A DNA stretch of 64,000 nt from Candidatus Omnitrophota bacterium (lineage in GTDB: Bacteria; Omnitrophota; Gorgyraeia; JAUYCX01), in assembly GCA_030692045.1 (NCBI GenBank), contig JAUYCX010000035.1:1-64000 (forward strand), in the 5' to 3' direction. The notes beneath the pieces are model-generated. The model made no database searches, was not told where the DNA came from, and saw only the letters and a program-made list of their open reading frames with translations. The translations under genes and the position numbers were made by a program. This document shows positions 7,131-15,214 of this stretch, in pieces (positions within the stretch are counted from its first letter, which is position 1; every line of letters begins with the position of its first letter).

Positions 7131-7145
7131 AGGGAGGTCAATGAA
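7131..7145 (+). repeat. right direct repeat of element B; SD of next gene
   Basis: AGGGAGGTCAATGAA, identical to 6880-6894. The GGGAGG provides the ribosome binding site for the gene at 7146. Confidence 0.8.
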
Positions 7146-7454
7146 ATGAACAAAAAGCCAAGTAACATTTTTCTAATCGTTAGTATTTCCTTTGTTATCA
7201 TTTTTATTTTAGCCATTATTTCAGTAAATAATTGGTTAAAACAGGCCCTAAAAGAAGAAACTGCTGTCCAGGAAAAATTATCTGTTCCAGCTGTTAGCAA
7301 AAGTAAATATAAACAACCATCTATAAAGCCGCAGACTGGAAGAGCTGTTGCTGAAGATAAAGAAAAAAAAGCGGCCACTTCAGAAACTACCGAAACAGGT
7401 TTTAAAGAAATTGAGACAAGCGTTCCTCAGACAGAAAAAGTGTTGATGAACTAA
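7146..7454 (+). CDS. small single-span membrane protein in pilus operon
   Basis: 102 residues: a short basic N-terminus, one hydrophobic span at about 8-28 (IFLIVSISFVIIFILAIISV), then a hydrophilic, Lys/Glu/Thr-rich low-complexity tail with no recognisable domain. GGGAGG at 7132-7137 is the ribosome binding site. ATG 7141 is followed by an immediate stop (ATGAAATGA), so 7146 is the start. It sits between the PilX-like gene and pilM and is probably co-transcribed with both. The family is not recognised; it could be an inner-membrane accessory of the pilus alignment complex. No function is claimed. Confidence 0.75.
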   Translation: MNKKPSNIFLIVSISFVIIFILAIISVNNWLKQALKEETAVQEKLSVPAVSKSKYKQPSIKPQTGRAVAEDKEKKAATSETTETGFKEIETSVPQTEKVLMN

Positions 7455-7466
7455 AAATAAATCGCT

Positions 7467-8549
7467 ATGGAAGATATTTTAAAGAAATATTTTTCTCAGT
7501 ATTTTCTAAAAATCAAAGAGCTCATTCCTAAATCAAAACCCAAAACTTTTGTGGGTTTAGATATTGGTGCTTCGAGCGTTAAAGTGGTTGAAATAAACAA
7601 TGATGCAGTTGGCTTCACAATTGATAAATTTACAGTTGAAGCTGTTAATCAGGATGATGTTGCCTCCTCAATTGCTAATGCATTGGAAAAAAGCGGCGTA
7701 GCTACGAAAACTGTTAACACATCTGTCAGTGGTCAGGGAGTTATTATTAGGTATGTTGTGATGCCTAAAATGCCACTCTCTGATATAAAGTCTTCTATTA
7801 GTTTAGAGGCGGATAAATATTTCCCCTTTCCTTTAGAAGAAGTAATTATGGATTGTTTTATTCTAGAGGATAGTCCTCTGGAAAATAAAGTTTTTGTCTT
7901 AATTGCCGCGGCTAAAAAAGAGTTGATCGAGCAAAGAATTGCCCTACTTCTTAAGCTTAATTTAGAGCCGCAAATAATTTCAACTGACTCAATTGCTATG
8001 GCTAATGTGTTTAATGTATTGGGCCCTAAATTAAATATAGATTATGCTTTAGATTCTCAAGGCAGAGTTTCTTCTTTGGCCGTATTAAATATCGGGGCAA
8101 CTTTTAGCAATTTAAATATTATCAAGAATAATTTGCCATGTTTTACCAGAGACATTTTTATAGGAGGCATAGATTTTACCAAGAAAATTAGTAACATTTT
8201 AGGCTTGGATATGAAAGCCGCTGAAAATTTAAAGCTCAATGGGCCAGATGATGAGAAGCAAAAGATTTTGGATGCCTGCGAATCGGTTTTAAATAATCTT
8301 CTGACTGAAATTAGGCTGTCCTTTGATTATTTTGAAACAGAGAATAATATACCGGTTAGCCATTTGTATCTAAGCGGCGGTGGTTCTTATTTAAAAGGAT
8401 TAGATGAAACAATGAGGCAGGGCTTAGGTATTGAAATAGATTTGTGGCAGCCATTTTTGGGTTTGAATGTTAATCCTAATTTATCTACACGAGATTTAAA
8501 AGCTCAAGCTAATAAATTAAGCATTGCTATTGGCTTGGCATTAAGATAA
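7467..8549 (+). CDS. pilM: type IV pilus assembly protein PilM
   Basis: 360 residues of the actin-like ASKHA fold. The first phosphate loop is FVGLDIGASSVKVVEI at about 28-43, the second VLNIGATFSNL at about 208-218, and the adenosine motif LYLSGGGSYLKGLDE lies near 300. PilM is a cytoplasmic ATP-binding protein that binds the N-terminal tail of PilN and links the inner-membrane alignment complex to the assembly ATPase. Length fits the family. It begins 12 bp after the previous gene without a clear Shine-Dalgarno and its stop overlaps the pilN start by one base (TAATG), so translation is probably coupled through M-N-O-P-Q. Confidence 0.95.
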   Translation: MEDILKKYFSQYFLKIKELIPKSKPKTFVGLDIGASSVKVVEINNDAVGFTIDKFTVEAVNQDDVASSIANALEKSGVATKTVNTSVSGQGVIIRYVVMPKMPLSDIKSSISLEADKYFPFPLEEVIMDCFILEDSPLENKVFVLIAAAKKELIEQRIALLLKLNLEPQIISTDSIAMANVFNVLGPKLNIDYALDSQGRVSSLAVLNIGATFSNLNIIKNNLPCFTRDIFIGGIDFTKKISNILGLDMKAAENLKLNGPDDEKQKILDACESVLNNLLTEIRLSFDYFETENNIPVSHLYLSGGGSYLKGLDETMRQGLGIEIDLWQPFLGLNVNPNLSTRDLKAQANKLSIAIGLALR

Positions 8550-9133
8550 TGATTGATATCAATTTACTGCCAGAAAAATTTAGAAAGAAAAGAAGGGTAA
8601 TTGAGAGAGAGGTTTTGGTGTTTCCCAAAGAGATAATTGTTGGCCTTATAGGGGGTCTAATTTGTTTGTTAATCATCACTCACCTTATTCTACTTACATT
8701 TCTTTTCTCCAAGAAAATGCAATTGTCGCATTTAACCAAAGATTGGGAAAAGATATTACCTGCGAAAAAAGAGATAGATGTATTTAAAAATGAGATTGAC
8801 TCAATTGAATCTAGAATGAAATCCATTGCTCTTATACGTAGTGGCAAGAAAATTTCTTGGTCTCAAGAGCTAAATAAAATAAGTGATTGTATGGTAAGAG
8901 GTCTTTGGTTAACCAGAATTTATTTTGGAGAGGGCCTTTTGAAAATTGAGGGCAGTGGTGTATCGCAAAAAGGCCAGGAGTTGATAAACGTAGGCAAATT
9001 TACTTCCAATTTAAAAGAGGATAAGAGATTTTACGAAGGCTTAATTAGTTTGGAGCTTACTAATATTGTGAGGCGTAATATCAAGTCAACTGAAGTGGTA
9101 GATTTTATTATAACCGCCAGCATTAAAGAATGA
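8549..9133 (+). CDS. pilN: type IV pilus assembly protein PilN
   Basis: 194 residues. The N-terminal MIDINLLPEKFRKKRR matches the conserved PilN motif (INLLP) that binds PilM in the cytoplasm. One membrane span follows at about 33-55, then a periplasmic coiled-coil and ferredoxin-like domain. It pairs with PilO in the inner-membrane alignment subcomplex. Its start overlaps the pilM stop by one base. Confidence 0.92.
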   Translation: MIDINLLPEKFRKKRRVIEREVLVFPKEIIVGLIGGLICLLIITHLILLTFLFSKKMQLSHLTKDWEKILPAKKEIDVFKNEIDSIESRMKSIALIRSGKKISWSQELNKISDCMVRGLWLTRIYFGEGLLKIEGSGVSQKGQELINVGKFTSNLKEDKRFYEGLISLELTNIVRRNIKSTEVVDFIITASIKE

Positions 9134-9137
9134 TAAT

Positions 9138-9698
9138 ATGAATTTTCTTTTGGAAAGGCATAAAAATTTAATTATCGCACTTTTCCTAATACTGCTTTTT
9201 ATTTTAGATTTTACACTTCTTATGGGCCCACAAATTAGAATCTTAAGAAAGATAGGCGCCAAGGTTTTAGTTCTAAGTAGTGATTTAAGAAAAGCAAAAA
9301 AGGATATCGCCTCTCAAAAAGAATTTAAAGATAAATTGACCCTTTTAAAAGGTAAAATAGAGGAAATTGGAGCAAGTGTTAAGCCTGAAGAAGAGTTGCC
9401 CTCTATTCTGGATACTATTTCACGTACAGCCAATCGCACCTCTGTTAAAATTACACAACTTAAACCTCTCAAGGAGGAAAGAACAGTTGTTCTAAAAACC
9501 GGGAAAACTTTATTTTATCAAATTCCCGTATTGATTGATGTACGCTGTGGCTATCATGAATTGGGAAAGTTTTTAAATGAACTAGAGAGGGGAGACTTAT
9601 TTTTGAAAATAATCGCTTTGGAAGTTACAACCAATCAAGATGATATCCTGCATCATTTAGTAAGGCTGACTATTCAATTATTCGTGTTAGGCAAATGA
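9138..9698 (+). CDS. pilO: type IV pilus assembly protein PilO
   Basis: 186 residues: one N-terminal membrane span (about 10-30), a coiled-coil of about 50 residues, then a ferredoxin-like periplasmic domain with the PilO-like RCGYHELGKFLNELE segment. It forms heterodimers with PilN and contacts PilP. It starts 4 bp after pilN and its stop overlaps the pilP start (ATGA). Confidence 0.9.
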   Translation: MNFLLERHKNLIIALFLILLFILDFTLLMGPQIRILRKIGAKVLVLSSDLRKAKKDIASQKEFKDKLTLLKGKIEEIGASVKPEEELPSILDTISRTANRTSVKITQLKPLKEERTVVLKTGKTLFYQIPVLIDVRCGYHELGKFLNELERGDLFLKIIALEVTTNQDDILHHLVRLTIQLFVLGK

Positions 9699-10045
9699 AG
9701 ATTAAAACAATATTTTTGATATTTTTTATGGGGAGTTGTGCTTTGGTTTATTCCCAGGCTGATTTTATTTATGACAGCAAAGGAAGACGCGACCCATTTT
9801 TGCCTTTGGTTAGTAAAGAAGGCTACATTATAAATCGCGAAACAGAAATTTTGGCTTCAGATATGAATCTGGAGGGAATAATTTATGACCCTAGGGGAAA
9901 GAGCTTAGCTATTATTAATGGTACGGTCTTAAAAATTGGTGACACAATTGGTAATTACAGTATAATAGAAATAGAAAAAAATAAAGTTACATTATCATGG
10001 GGTAATGAGAAAATTATTTTAGAGTTAAAGCAGGAGGGCAAATGA
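9695..10045 (+). CDS. pilP: PilP-like periplasmic pilus protein
   Basis: 116 residues with a signal peptide (residues 1-20, ending CALVYSQA; C15 could also be a lipidation site as in classical PilP). The signature GRRDPFLPL follows, then a small beta domain. PilP bridges the PilN/O complex and the N0 domain of the PilQ secretin. It is shorter than the ~175-residue proteobacterial PilP because the linker is reduced. Starts and ends in ATGA overlaps with pilO and pilQ. Confidence 0.85.
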   Translation: MKIKTIFLIFFMGSCALVYSQADFIYDSKGRRDPFLPLVSKEGYIINRETEILASDMNLEGIIYDPRGKSLAIINGTVLKIGDTIGNYSIIEIEKNKVTLSWGNEKIILELKQEGK

Positions 10046-11400
10046 AGAATAATATGCTTAGGGTTTTTACAATAACCTTATTATTTTTTCTTATTGCTTG
10101 TTTAGCCAAAGCACAAGAGCCAGCGCAAAAAACAGATGAAACCGCTGCAAAACTTCCAGCTGTGGAAGAGTTGGTTGTGACTACGCCTGGAAATGTAACA
10201 TTGGATTTTCGCGATGCAGATATAAGAAATGTCTTAAGAATTATTTCGTATAAAAGCGGTGTTAACATTGTTCCAGGGCCTGATGTTACAGGTTTAATTA
10301 CCATACAGCTTACAGATGTTCCGTGGGAAAAGGCATTGGATGTTATCCTTAAAACTTACGGTTATGGTTATGAGCGTCAGGGTAATATTATTACTGTCAG
10401 CACCTTTGAAAAACTTTCAGAAAAAAGAAAGATTGAAAAAGAATTAGCAGAACAAGAACCCTTGGTTACCGAGGTTTTTATTTTAAGTTATGCTAAATCA
10501 AAAGATCTTATGGCATCGCTTAAAGAGATGCTTACAACCCGCGGCAGGATAAATGTGGATGAACGTACAAATACAATTATTGTTACTGATAACACAACAA
10601 ACATGGAAAGAATAAGGTCAATTATGCCAAATCTGGATGCTGTAACTCCTCAGGTCTTGATTGAGGCAAAGGTTGTGGAAACCAGAATTGATAGTTCTGA
10701 TAAGTTAGGCATTGACTGGACTGCTAAAGCCACAGCCTCACTGCCGCAGCGACCCGTTCTGTTTCCATTCGATAGTTCTTCCACCAGTAGATACGCACCG
10801 GATAACTTTCCCTCAGCTACTTCCACAGAATTTAAATTCGGAACTTTAAATTTTAGTCAATTTCAAGCGGTGTTAGAATTATTAAGCTCAAGAACAGACA
10901 CAAATATTTTATCCAATCCGCGCATTGTAACATTGGATAACCAGACAGCCTCCATAACTGTAGGTACAAAATGGCCTATTGCACAGTACACCTATAACGC
11001 TGATCAGGCAAAATGGCAGGTTTCTGGCTGGGAGTATTTGGATTTTGGAATTTTATTAAAAGTAACTCCACATGTAAATAAAGAGGGGTTTGTGACTTTG
11101 GATGTTGCTCCCGAGGTTAGCGAGCAAAATGGTTCGGTTACTTTCGAGACGGCAACCATACCAATTCTAACTACTCAAGAGACATCCACACGGGTAATGA
11201 TTAAAGACGGAGAAACATTAATAATTGCAGGGCTGTTGAAGGATAAAACAATCGCCACCAAGAAAAAAATACCCTTTTTGGGTGATATTCCAATTGTGGG
11301 GCTAATTTTTCAGAAAAGAGAAAATACGATAGAAAAGAAAGACCTCCTTATCTTTATTACGCCTCATATCATTACTCCAGTTGCAACGCCTAAAGCATAA
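10042..11400 (+). CDS. pilQ: type IV pilus outer-membrane secretin PilQ (short form)
   Basis: 452 residues. Signal peptide at 1-25 ending LAKA. An N0/STN domain lies at about 52-118 (VTLDFRDADIRNVLRII), an N1 domain at about 133-215, and the secretin domain at about 225-445, with the conserved VGTKWPIA, LDFGILLKVTPHV and ETLIIAGLLKD blocks. It forms the outer-membrane pore through which the pilus exits. Proteobacterial PilQ is 700 residues or more because of AMIN repeats, which are absent here. Last gene of the M-N-O-P-Q series; no pilB or pilC is visible in the window, so these must lie elsewhere. Confidence 0.95.
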   Translation: MKNNMLRVFTITLLFFLIACLAKAQEPAQKTDETAAKLPAVEELVVTTPGNVTLDFRDADIRNVLRIISYKSGVNIVPGPDVTGLITIQLTDVPWEKALDVILKTYGYGYERQGNIITVSTFEKLSEKRKIEKELAEQEPLVTEVFILSYAKSKDLMASLKEMLTTRGRINVDERTNTIIVTDNTTNMERIRSIMPNLDAVTPQVLIEAKVVETRIDSSDKLGIDWTAKATASLPQRPVLFPFDSSSTSRYAPDNFPSATSTEFKFGTLNFSQFQAVLELLSSRTDTNILSNPRIVTLDNQTASITVGTKWPIAQYTYNADQAKWQVSGWEYLDFGILLKVTPHVNKEGFVTLDVAPEVSEQNGSVTFETATIPILTTQETSTRVMIKDGETLIIAGLLKDKTIATKKKIPFLGDIPIVGLIFQKRENTIEKKDLLIFITPHIITPVATPKA

Positions 11401-11483
11401 ATTTTAGAAATCAAATTTTTCTTCTGTTTATTCGAAAGGCGCTTCATTTTATTTTGACAAAAATAGCGTGAAAATTTATTCAT

Positions 11484-12797
11484 ATGAGTAAAGATATACT
11501 TATTAACATTAAGCCTAAGGAAAAACGTGTAGCCGTGGTTAAAGAGGGCAAACTTGAGGAGTTTTACTTAGAGTTATCAGGGGACACTTCGCTATTAGGC
11601 AATATCTACAAGGGAAGGATTGATTCTGTTGTTCCTTCAATTAATGCCGCTTTTGTAGATATTGGTATTGGGAAGAATGGTTTTTTATATCTAACAGAAA
11701 TGTCCAATCCTTTATTAGAAGAAGAGACGTCTTTGACTCAGAAATTCTTAAATAAAATTTTGAAAAAGAAAACCAATGTGGCGACTGGTAGACTAAGATT
11801 TGTTAAGGGTGATGAAGTTTTGGTTCAGGTTGTTAAAGAGCCGTTTGGCACAAAGGGGCCAAGATTAACTACCCACATTAGTTTGGCTGGCAGATTCTTA
11901 GTATTAATGTCACAGGATAAGCCAGCAGGAGTTTCGCGCAGGATTGATTCGCTGGATGAGCGCAGGCGCCTGCGGCAAATCTTATCTGATTTAAGATTCG
12001 CTGAAGGGGTGGGCTTTATTGTAAGAACTGCCTCTTTAGGAAAGGGTAAAAGAGAACTTATACGCGATGCAAAATTTCTCTTTAAAATGTGGCTAAGAAT
12101 TAAATCATCTGCCAAGAATCAGAAGGCTCCAGCCTTAATTTATAAAGAATACGATCTTATGTGGAGGGTTGTTCGCGACTATTTTTCTGAAGATATAGAC
12201 GGCATTTATATTGATTCTAAGCTTGAGTTCTTGAAGTTTTTGCGTTTTGTAAAGACATTAATCGGGCCACATTTGATAAAAAAGATTCATTTTTACAAAG
12301 AAAACCTTCCCTTATTTGAAGCCAAAGGTATAGAGAATGAGATAAAAAAGATATACGAGAGAAAGATTTTCTTAAAGTCAGGTGCCTACATTGTTATTGA
12401 ACCAACAGAAGGGCTAACAGTTGTAGATGTCAACAGCGGCAAATTCAAATCTCAGTTAGACCCAGAGACTGCTGCTTTTCAGGTAAATATTGAGGTAGCT
12501 TCTGAGATTGCCAGGCAGATTAGACTTAGGGATATAGGCGGAATAATTGTTATTGATTTTATTGATATGGCAAAAGAATCTCACCGAAAGGCAGTATTTG
12601 AAACTTTAAAGCAGGCTTTATCTTTTGACCGTGCAAAAACAGAAGTTCAAGGAATTTCCAATCTGGGTTTAGTTGAGATGACCAGAGAGCGAACTGGAAA
12701 AACTTTAGAATCTAAGTCTTTTGAGGATTGTCCACATTGCAAAGGAACTGGGAAAATAAAAATAAATGAGGACATAACTTATGGAGTCCGACACTAA
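11484..12797 (+). CDS. rng: ribonuclease G/E family endoribonuclease
   Basis: 437 residues, the RNase G/CafA size. Domains: S1 RNA-binding insertion at about 36-125, RNase H-like and 5'-sensor regions, then the DNase I-like catalytic part with the magnesium-binding aspartates in VVDVNSGKF (about 314) and IVIDFIDMA (about 355). CPHCKGTG near 416 is the zinc-link. It processes rRNA and decays mRNA. The last 11 residues (about NEDITYGVRH) and the stop codon come from palindromic element C, so the native C-terminus has been replaced. A TTGACA at 11454-11459 upstream has only a poor -10 and would place the transcript start at the ATG. Confidence 0.93.
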   Translation: MSKDILINIKPKEKRVAVVKEGKLEEFYLELSGDTSLLGNIYKGRIDSVVPSINAAFVDIGIGKNGFLYLTEMSNPLLEEETSLTQKFLNKILKKKTNVATGRLRFVKGDEVLVQVVKEPFGTKGPRLTTHISLAGRFLVLMSQDKPAGVSRRIDSLDERRRLRQILSDLRFAEGVGFIVRTASLGKGKRELIRDAKFLFKMWLRIKSSAKNQKAPALIYKEYDLMWRVVRDYFSEDIDGIYIDSKLEFLKFLRFVKTLIGPHLIKKIHFYKENLPLFEAKGIENEIKKIYERKIFLKSGAYIVIEPTEGLTVVDVNSGKFKSQLDPETAAFQVNIEVASEIARQIRLRDIGGIIVIDFIDMAKESHRKAVFETLKQALSFDRAKTEVQGISNLGLVEMTRERTGKTLESKSFEDCPHCKGTGKIKINEDITYGVRH

Positions 12798-12831
12798 ATC
12801 AATGGCGGACGACATGACTTGTGTCGTCATT
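12764..12831. repeat. minimal palindromic element C, overlapping rng 3' end
   Basis: A 68-bp short form with only one outer hairpin: GACATAACTTATG...CATGACTTGTGTC enclosing GTCCGACA/TGGCGGAC (one mismatch). Ends AAATGAG and GTCATT are as in the long elements. It runs through the last codons of rng, provides its TAA in the loop, and ends 3 bp before the rplU Shine-Dalgarno. Confidence 0.7.
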
Positions 12832-12847
12832 GAAGGAGGATTTTAAA

Positions 12848-13165
12848 ATGTATGCTATTGTTCAAATAGGCCAAAGCCAGTACATGGTAAAAAAGGGCGA
12901 TACAATTGCAATAGATCGTCTGGATGATAAAGAGGGTAAGAGTGTTAATTTTGACAAGGTGATTTTATTGTGTAGTGGTAAAAGTGAAGTAAATATTGGT
13001 CAGCCATATTTAAAAGGCATAAAGGTAAACGCTGAAGTTTTGCGACATTTTGACGGAAAAAAGAAAATCGCTTTTAAATATAAACGTAGAAAGCATTACT
13101 ATCGAAAACATGGACACAGACAGCTCTTAACTCAGCTTAAGATTATAGATATCTCGGAAAAATAA
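12848..13165 (+). CDS. rplU: 50S ribosomal protein L21
   Basis: 105 residues from ATG 12848, chosen because AAGGAGGA at 12833-12840 lies 7 nt upstream and the family begins MYAIVQIGQSQY. The C-terminal KYKRRKHYYRKHGHRQ binds 23S rRNA. In most bacteria rplU is followed by rpmA (L27) and then obg; here obg begins 4 bp after the rplU stop, so rpmA is missing from its usual place. Confidence 0.97.
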   Translation: MYAIVQIGQSQYMVKKGDTIAIDRLDDKEGKSVNFDKVILLCSGKSEVNIGQPYLKGIKVNAEVLRHFDGKKKIAFKYKRRKHYYRKHGHRQLLTQLKIIDISEK

Positions 13166-13169
13166 TTCA

Positions 13170-14150
13170 ATGCCATTTGTAGACGAAGCTCGGATTTTTA
13201 TTAAGGCTGGTGACGGTGGAAAGGGTTGCAGAAGTTTTTATCGCGATAAGTTTGGTCGCTATCCTAAGCCAGATGGAGGAGATGGCGGAGAGGGTCAGGA
13301 TATAGTTTTTTTAACAGATTCCAATGTGTATACGCTATTAGATTTTCAATTTCGCCAACACTTTTTAGGAGAAAAGGGTGGAAATGGCGGCAGTAACAGC
13401 AAAAAAGGAAAAGACCAACCAGATTGTGTTATCAAGGTGCCAATTGGCACAACCATAAAAGACTTAAACACAAATTGCATTTTGCGGGATTTAAATAGAG
13501 CCGGTCAAAGATTAATCGCTGCAAAAGGAGGAATGGGCGGCAAGGGGAATATTCATCGTGATGAACCCACGCCTCCACAGCCAGGAGAAGAAAAAACCCT
13601 TTTATTAGAGTTAAAATTAATTGCTGATTGTGGTATAGTAGGATTTCCCAATGCAGGTAAATCCAGCTTAATTAACGCAATAACATCCTCTAAATCTAAG
13701 GTTGCCGATTACCCTTTTACCACAAAAGAGCCAAGATTAGGTGTTATAAAAAGCGATGAATATAGTATTGTAATTGCTGATTTACCAGGATTAATTGAGG
13801 GCGCTCATGAAGGAAAAGGATTAGGTTTGAAATTTTTAAAACACGCAAAGCGGACTAAAGTTTTAATACATCTTCTGGATATGGCAGGCGTAGATGGAAG
13901 AAACCCCATTGATGATTTTAAAGAATTAAATCAGGAGTTAAAATTTTTTAGCCAGGATTTAAGTGCAAAGCCACAAATAATTGTGGCTAATAAAATGGAT
14001 TTGCCGCAAGCCCAAATTAATTTAAGGGTTTTCTTGTCCAAGATTAAAAAAAAAGTATTTGTTATTTCGGCAAAGAATAAAGAGGGTTTAACTGTTTTAG
14101 TCGATGCTTTGAAGAAAAAAATATGCAAAGAAAATTCTCTCATAAAATAA
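13170..14150 (+). CDS. obg: Obg-family GTPase (CgtA)
   Basis: 326 residues. The glycine-rich Obg fold covers 1-155 (GDGGKGC, GGNGG), then the GTPase domain: G1 GFPNAGKSSL at about 157-166, G3 DLPGLIEGA near 204, G4 NKMD near 273, G5 SAK near 295. The variable C-terminal OCT domain is absent, as in short Obg proteins. It acts in late 50S assembly and stress signalling. Its 3' end overlaps proB by 28 bp. Confidence 0.96.
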   Translation: MPFVDEARIFIKAGDGGKGCRSFYRDKFGRYPKPDGGDGGEGQDIVFLTDSNVYTLLDFQFRQHFLGEKGGNGGSNSKKGKDQPDCVIKVPIGTTIKDLNTNCILRDLNRAGQRLIAAKGGMGGKGNIHRDEPTPPQPGEEKTLLLELKLIADCGIVGFPNAGKSSLINAITSSKSKVADYPFTTKEPRLGVIKSDEYSIVIADLPGLIEGAHEGKGLGLKFLKHAKRTKVLIHLLDMAGVDGRNPIDDFKELNQELKFFSQDLSAKPQIIVANKMDLPQAQINLRVFLSKIKKKVFVISAKNKEGLTVLVDALKKKICKENSLIK

Positions 14151-15214
14151 AGCGTATAGTTGTAAAAGTTGGCACGAGTGTTCTGGCAAATAATAAGTTT
14201 GAAATTGATGGCCGGCGATTGAAAAATGTGGTTGAGGGTATCTGTGATTTGATAAAGCAAGGCCTTGAAGTTATACTGGTTAGCTCAGGGGCTGTAGTAT
14301 CAGGCATGTCAATATTAGGCATTAAATGCCGTCCGCAGGGTTTAGCTTGCATTCAAGCAACTGCCGCTTGCGGTCAGCTGATTTTAATGCGCAGGTACAG
14401 TGATTTATTCAAACAAAAGAAAATAAACTGCGGACAAATTCTGTTAACCTGGGATGATTTTGACTCTCGAGAGCGTTATCTAAATGCCAAAAATACTATA
14501 CTTTCACTTTTAGAATATAAAACCCTGCCCATAATTAATGAAAATGATACAGTTTCAACAGAGGAGATAAAATTTGGGGACAATGATAGATTGTCAGCTT
14601 TGGTTGCCTGTATGGTTGAGGCTGATTTGTTGATTGTGCTTTCAGACGTGGATGGTATCTACGAGATAAAGAATAGCAAAAGCCACATAATTGAACAGGT
14701 TACAGAACTTAATTCTTCCATACAGAACCTGGCTAAAGATACACTAAAGAAACAGATTTCCAAAGGCGGTATGAGAACAAAATTAGAGGCAGCAAAGATT
14801 GTAACTGAATCAGGTATTGATTGTATAGTGGCCAATGGTAAAATCAAAGGCATTCTTAAAAAATTAGTTTCAGGAGAAATAATTGGAACGCATATTCTAT
14901 CTAAGGCAAGAACAATTGGCGCAAAAAAACGTTGGATTGCCTTTGGTACGAAACCTAAAGGTAAGATTTATATTGATGATGGTTGTAAACAAGCACTTTT
15001 AAACAAAGGCAAAAGTCTGCTTGCACCCGGAATAATTAGGGCTGAAGGAAATTTTTCAGCTGGCGATATAGTTAGTATCATTGATAAAGATGGATTTGAG
15101 TTGGGTAGGGGGCTGGTTCATTATTCTCAAAGCGATTTAGAAAGGAATAGAGGAAATAAATTCCATAACGAGGTAATTCATCGCAATAATTTAGTTTTGA
15201 CTCAAGGAAAATGA
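14123..15214 (+). CDS. proB: glutamate 5-kinase
   Basis: 363 residues. An amino-acid kinase domain (RIVVKVGTSVL at 10-20, LVSSGAV, NENDTVST, LLIVLSDVDG) is followed by a C-terminal PUA domain from about 275. It phosphorylates glutamate to glutamyl 5-phosphate, the first step of proline synthesis, and is usually feedback-inhibited by proline. The start overlaps obg by 28 bp; no later in-frame ATG keeps the conserved beta strand, so the overlap is real. Overlaps proA by 4 bp. Confidence 0.96.
   Translation: MQRKFSHKIKRIVVKVGTSVLANNKFEIDGRRLKNVVEGICDLIKQGLEVILVSSGAVVSGMSILGIKCRPQGLACIQATAACGQLILMRRYSDLFKQKKINCGQILLTWDDFDSRERYLNAKNTILSLLEYKTLPIINENDTVSTEEIKFGDNDRLSALVACMVEADLLIVLSDVDGIYEIKNSKSHIIEQVTELNSSIQNLAKDTLKKQISKGGMRTKLEAAKIVTESGIDCIVANGKIKGILKKLVSGEIIGTHILSKARTIGAKKRWIAFGTKPKGKIYIDDGCKQALLNKGKSLLAPGIIRAEGNFSAGDIVSIIDKDGFELGRGLVHYSQSDLERNRGNKFHNEVIHRNNLVLTQGK

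Noticed and set aside
11454-11480. Promoter for rng (TTGACA at 11454)
   Set aside because: The best -10 is poor and transcription would start at or after the ATG. Not listed as a feature.
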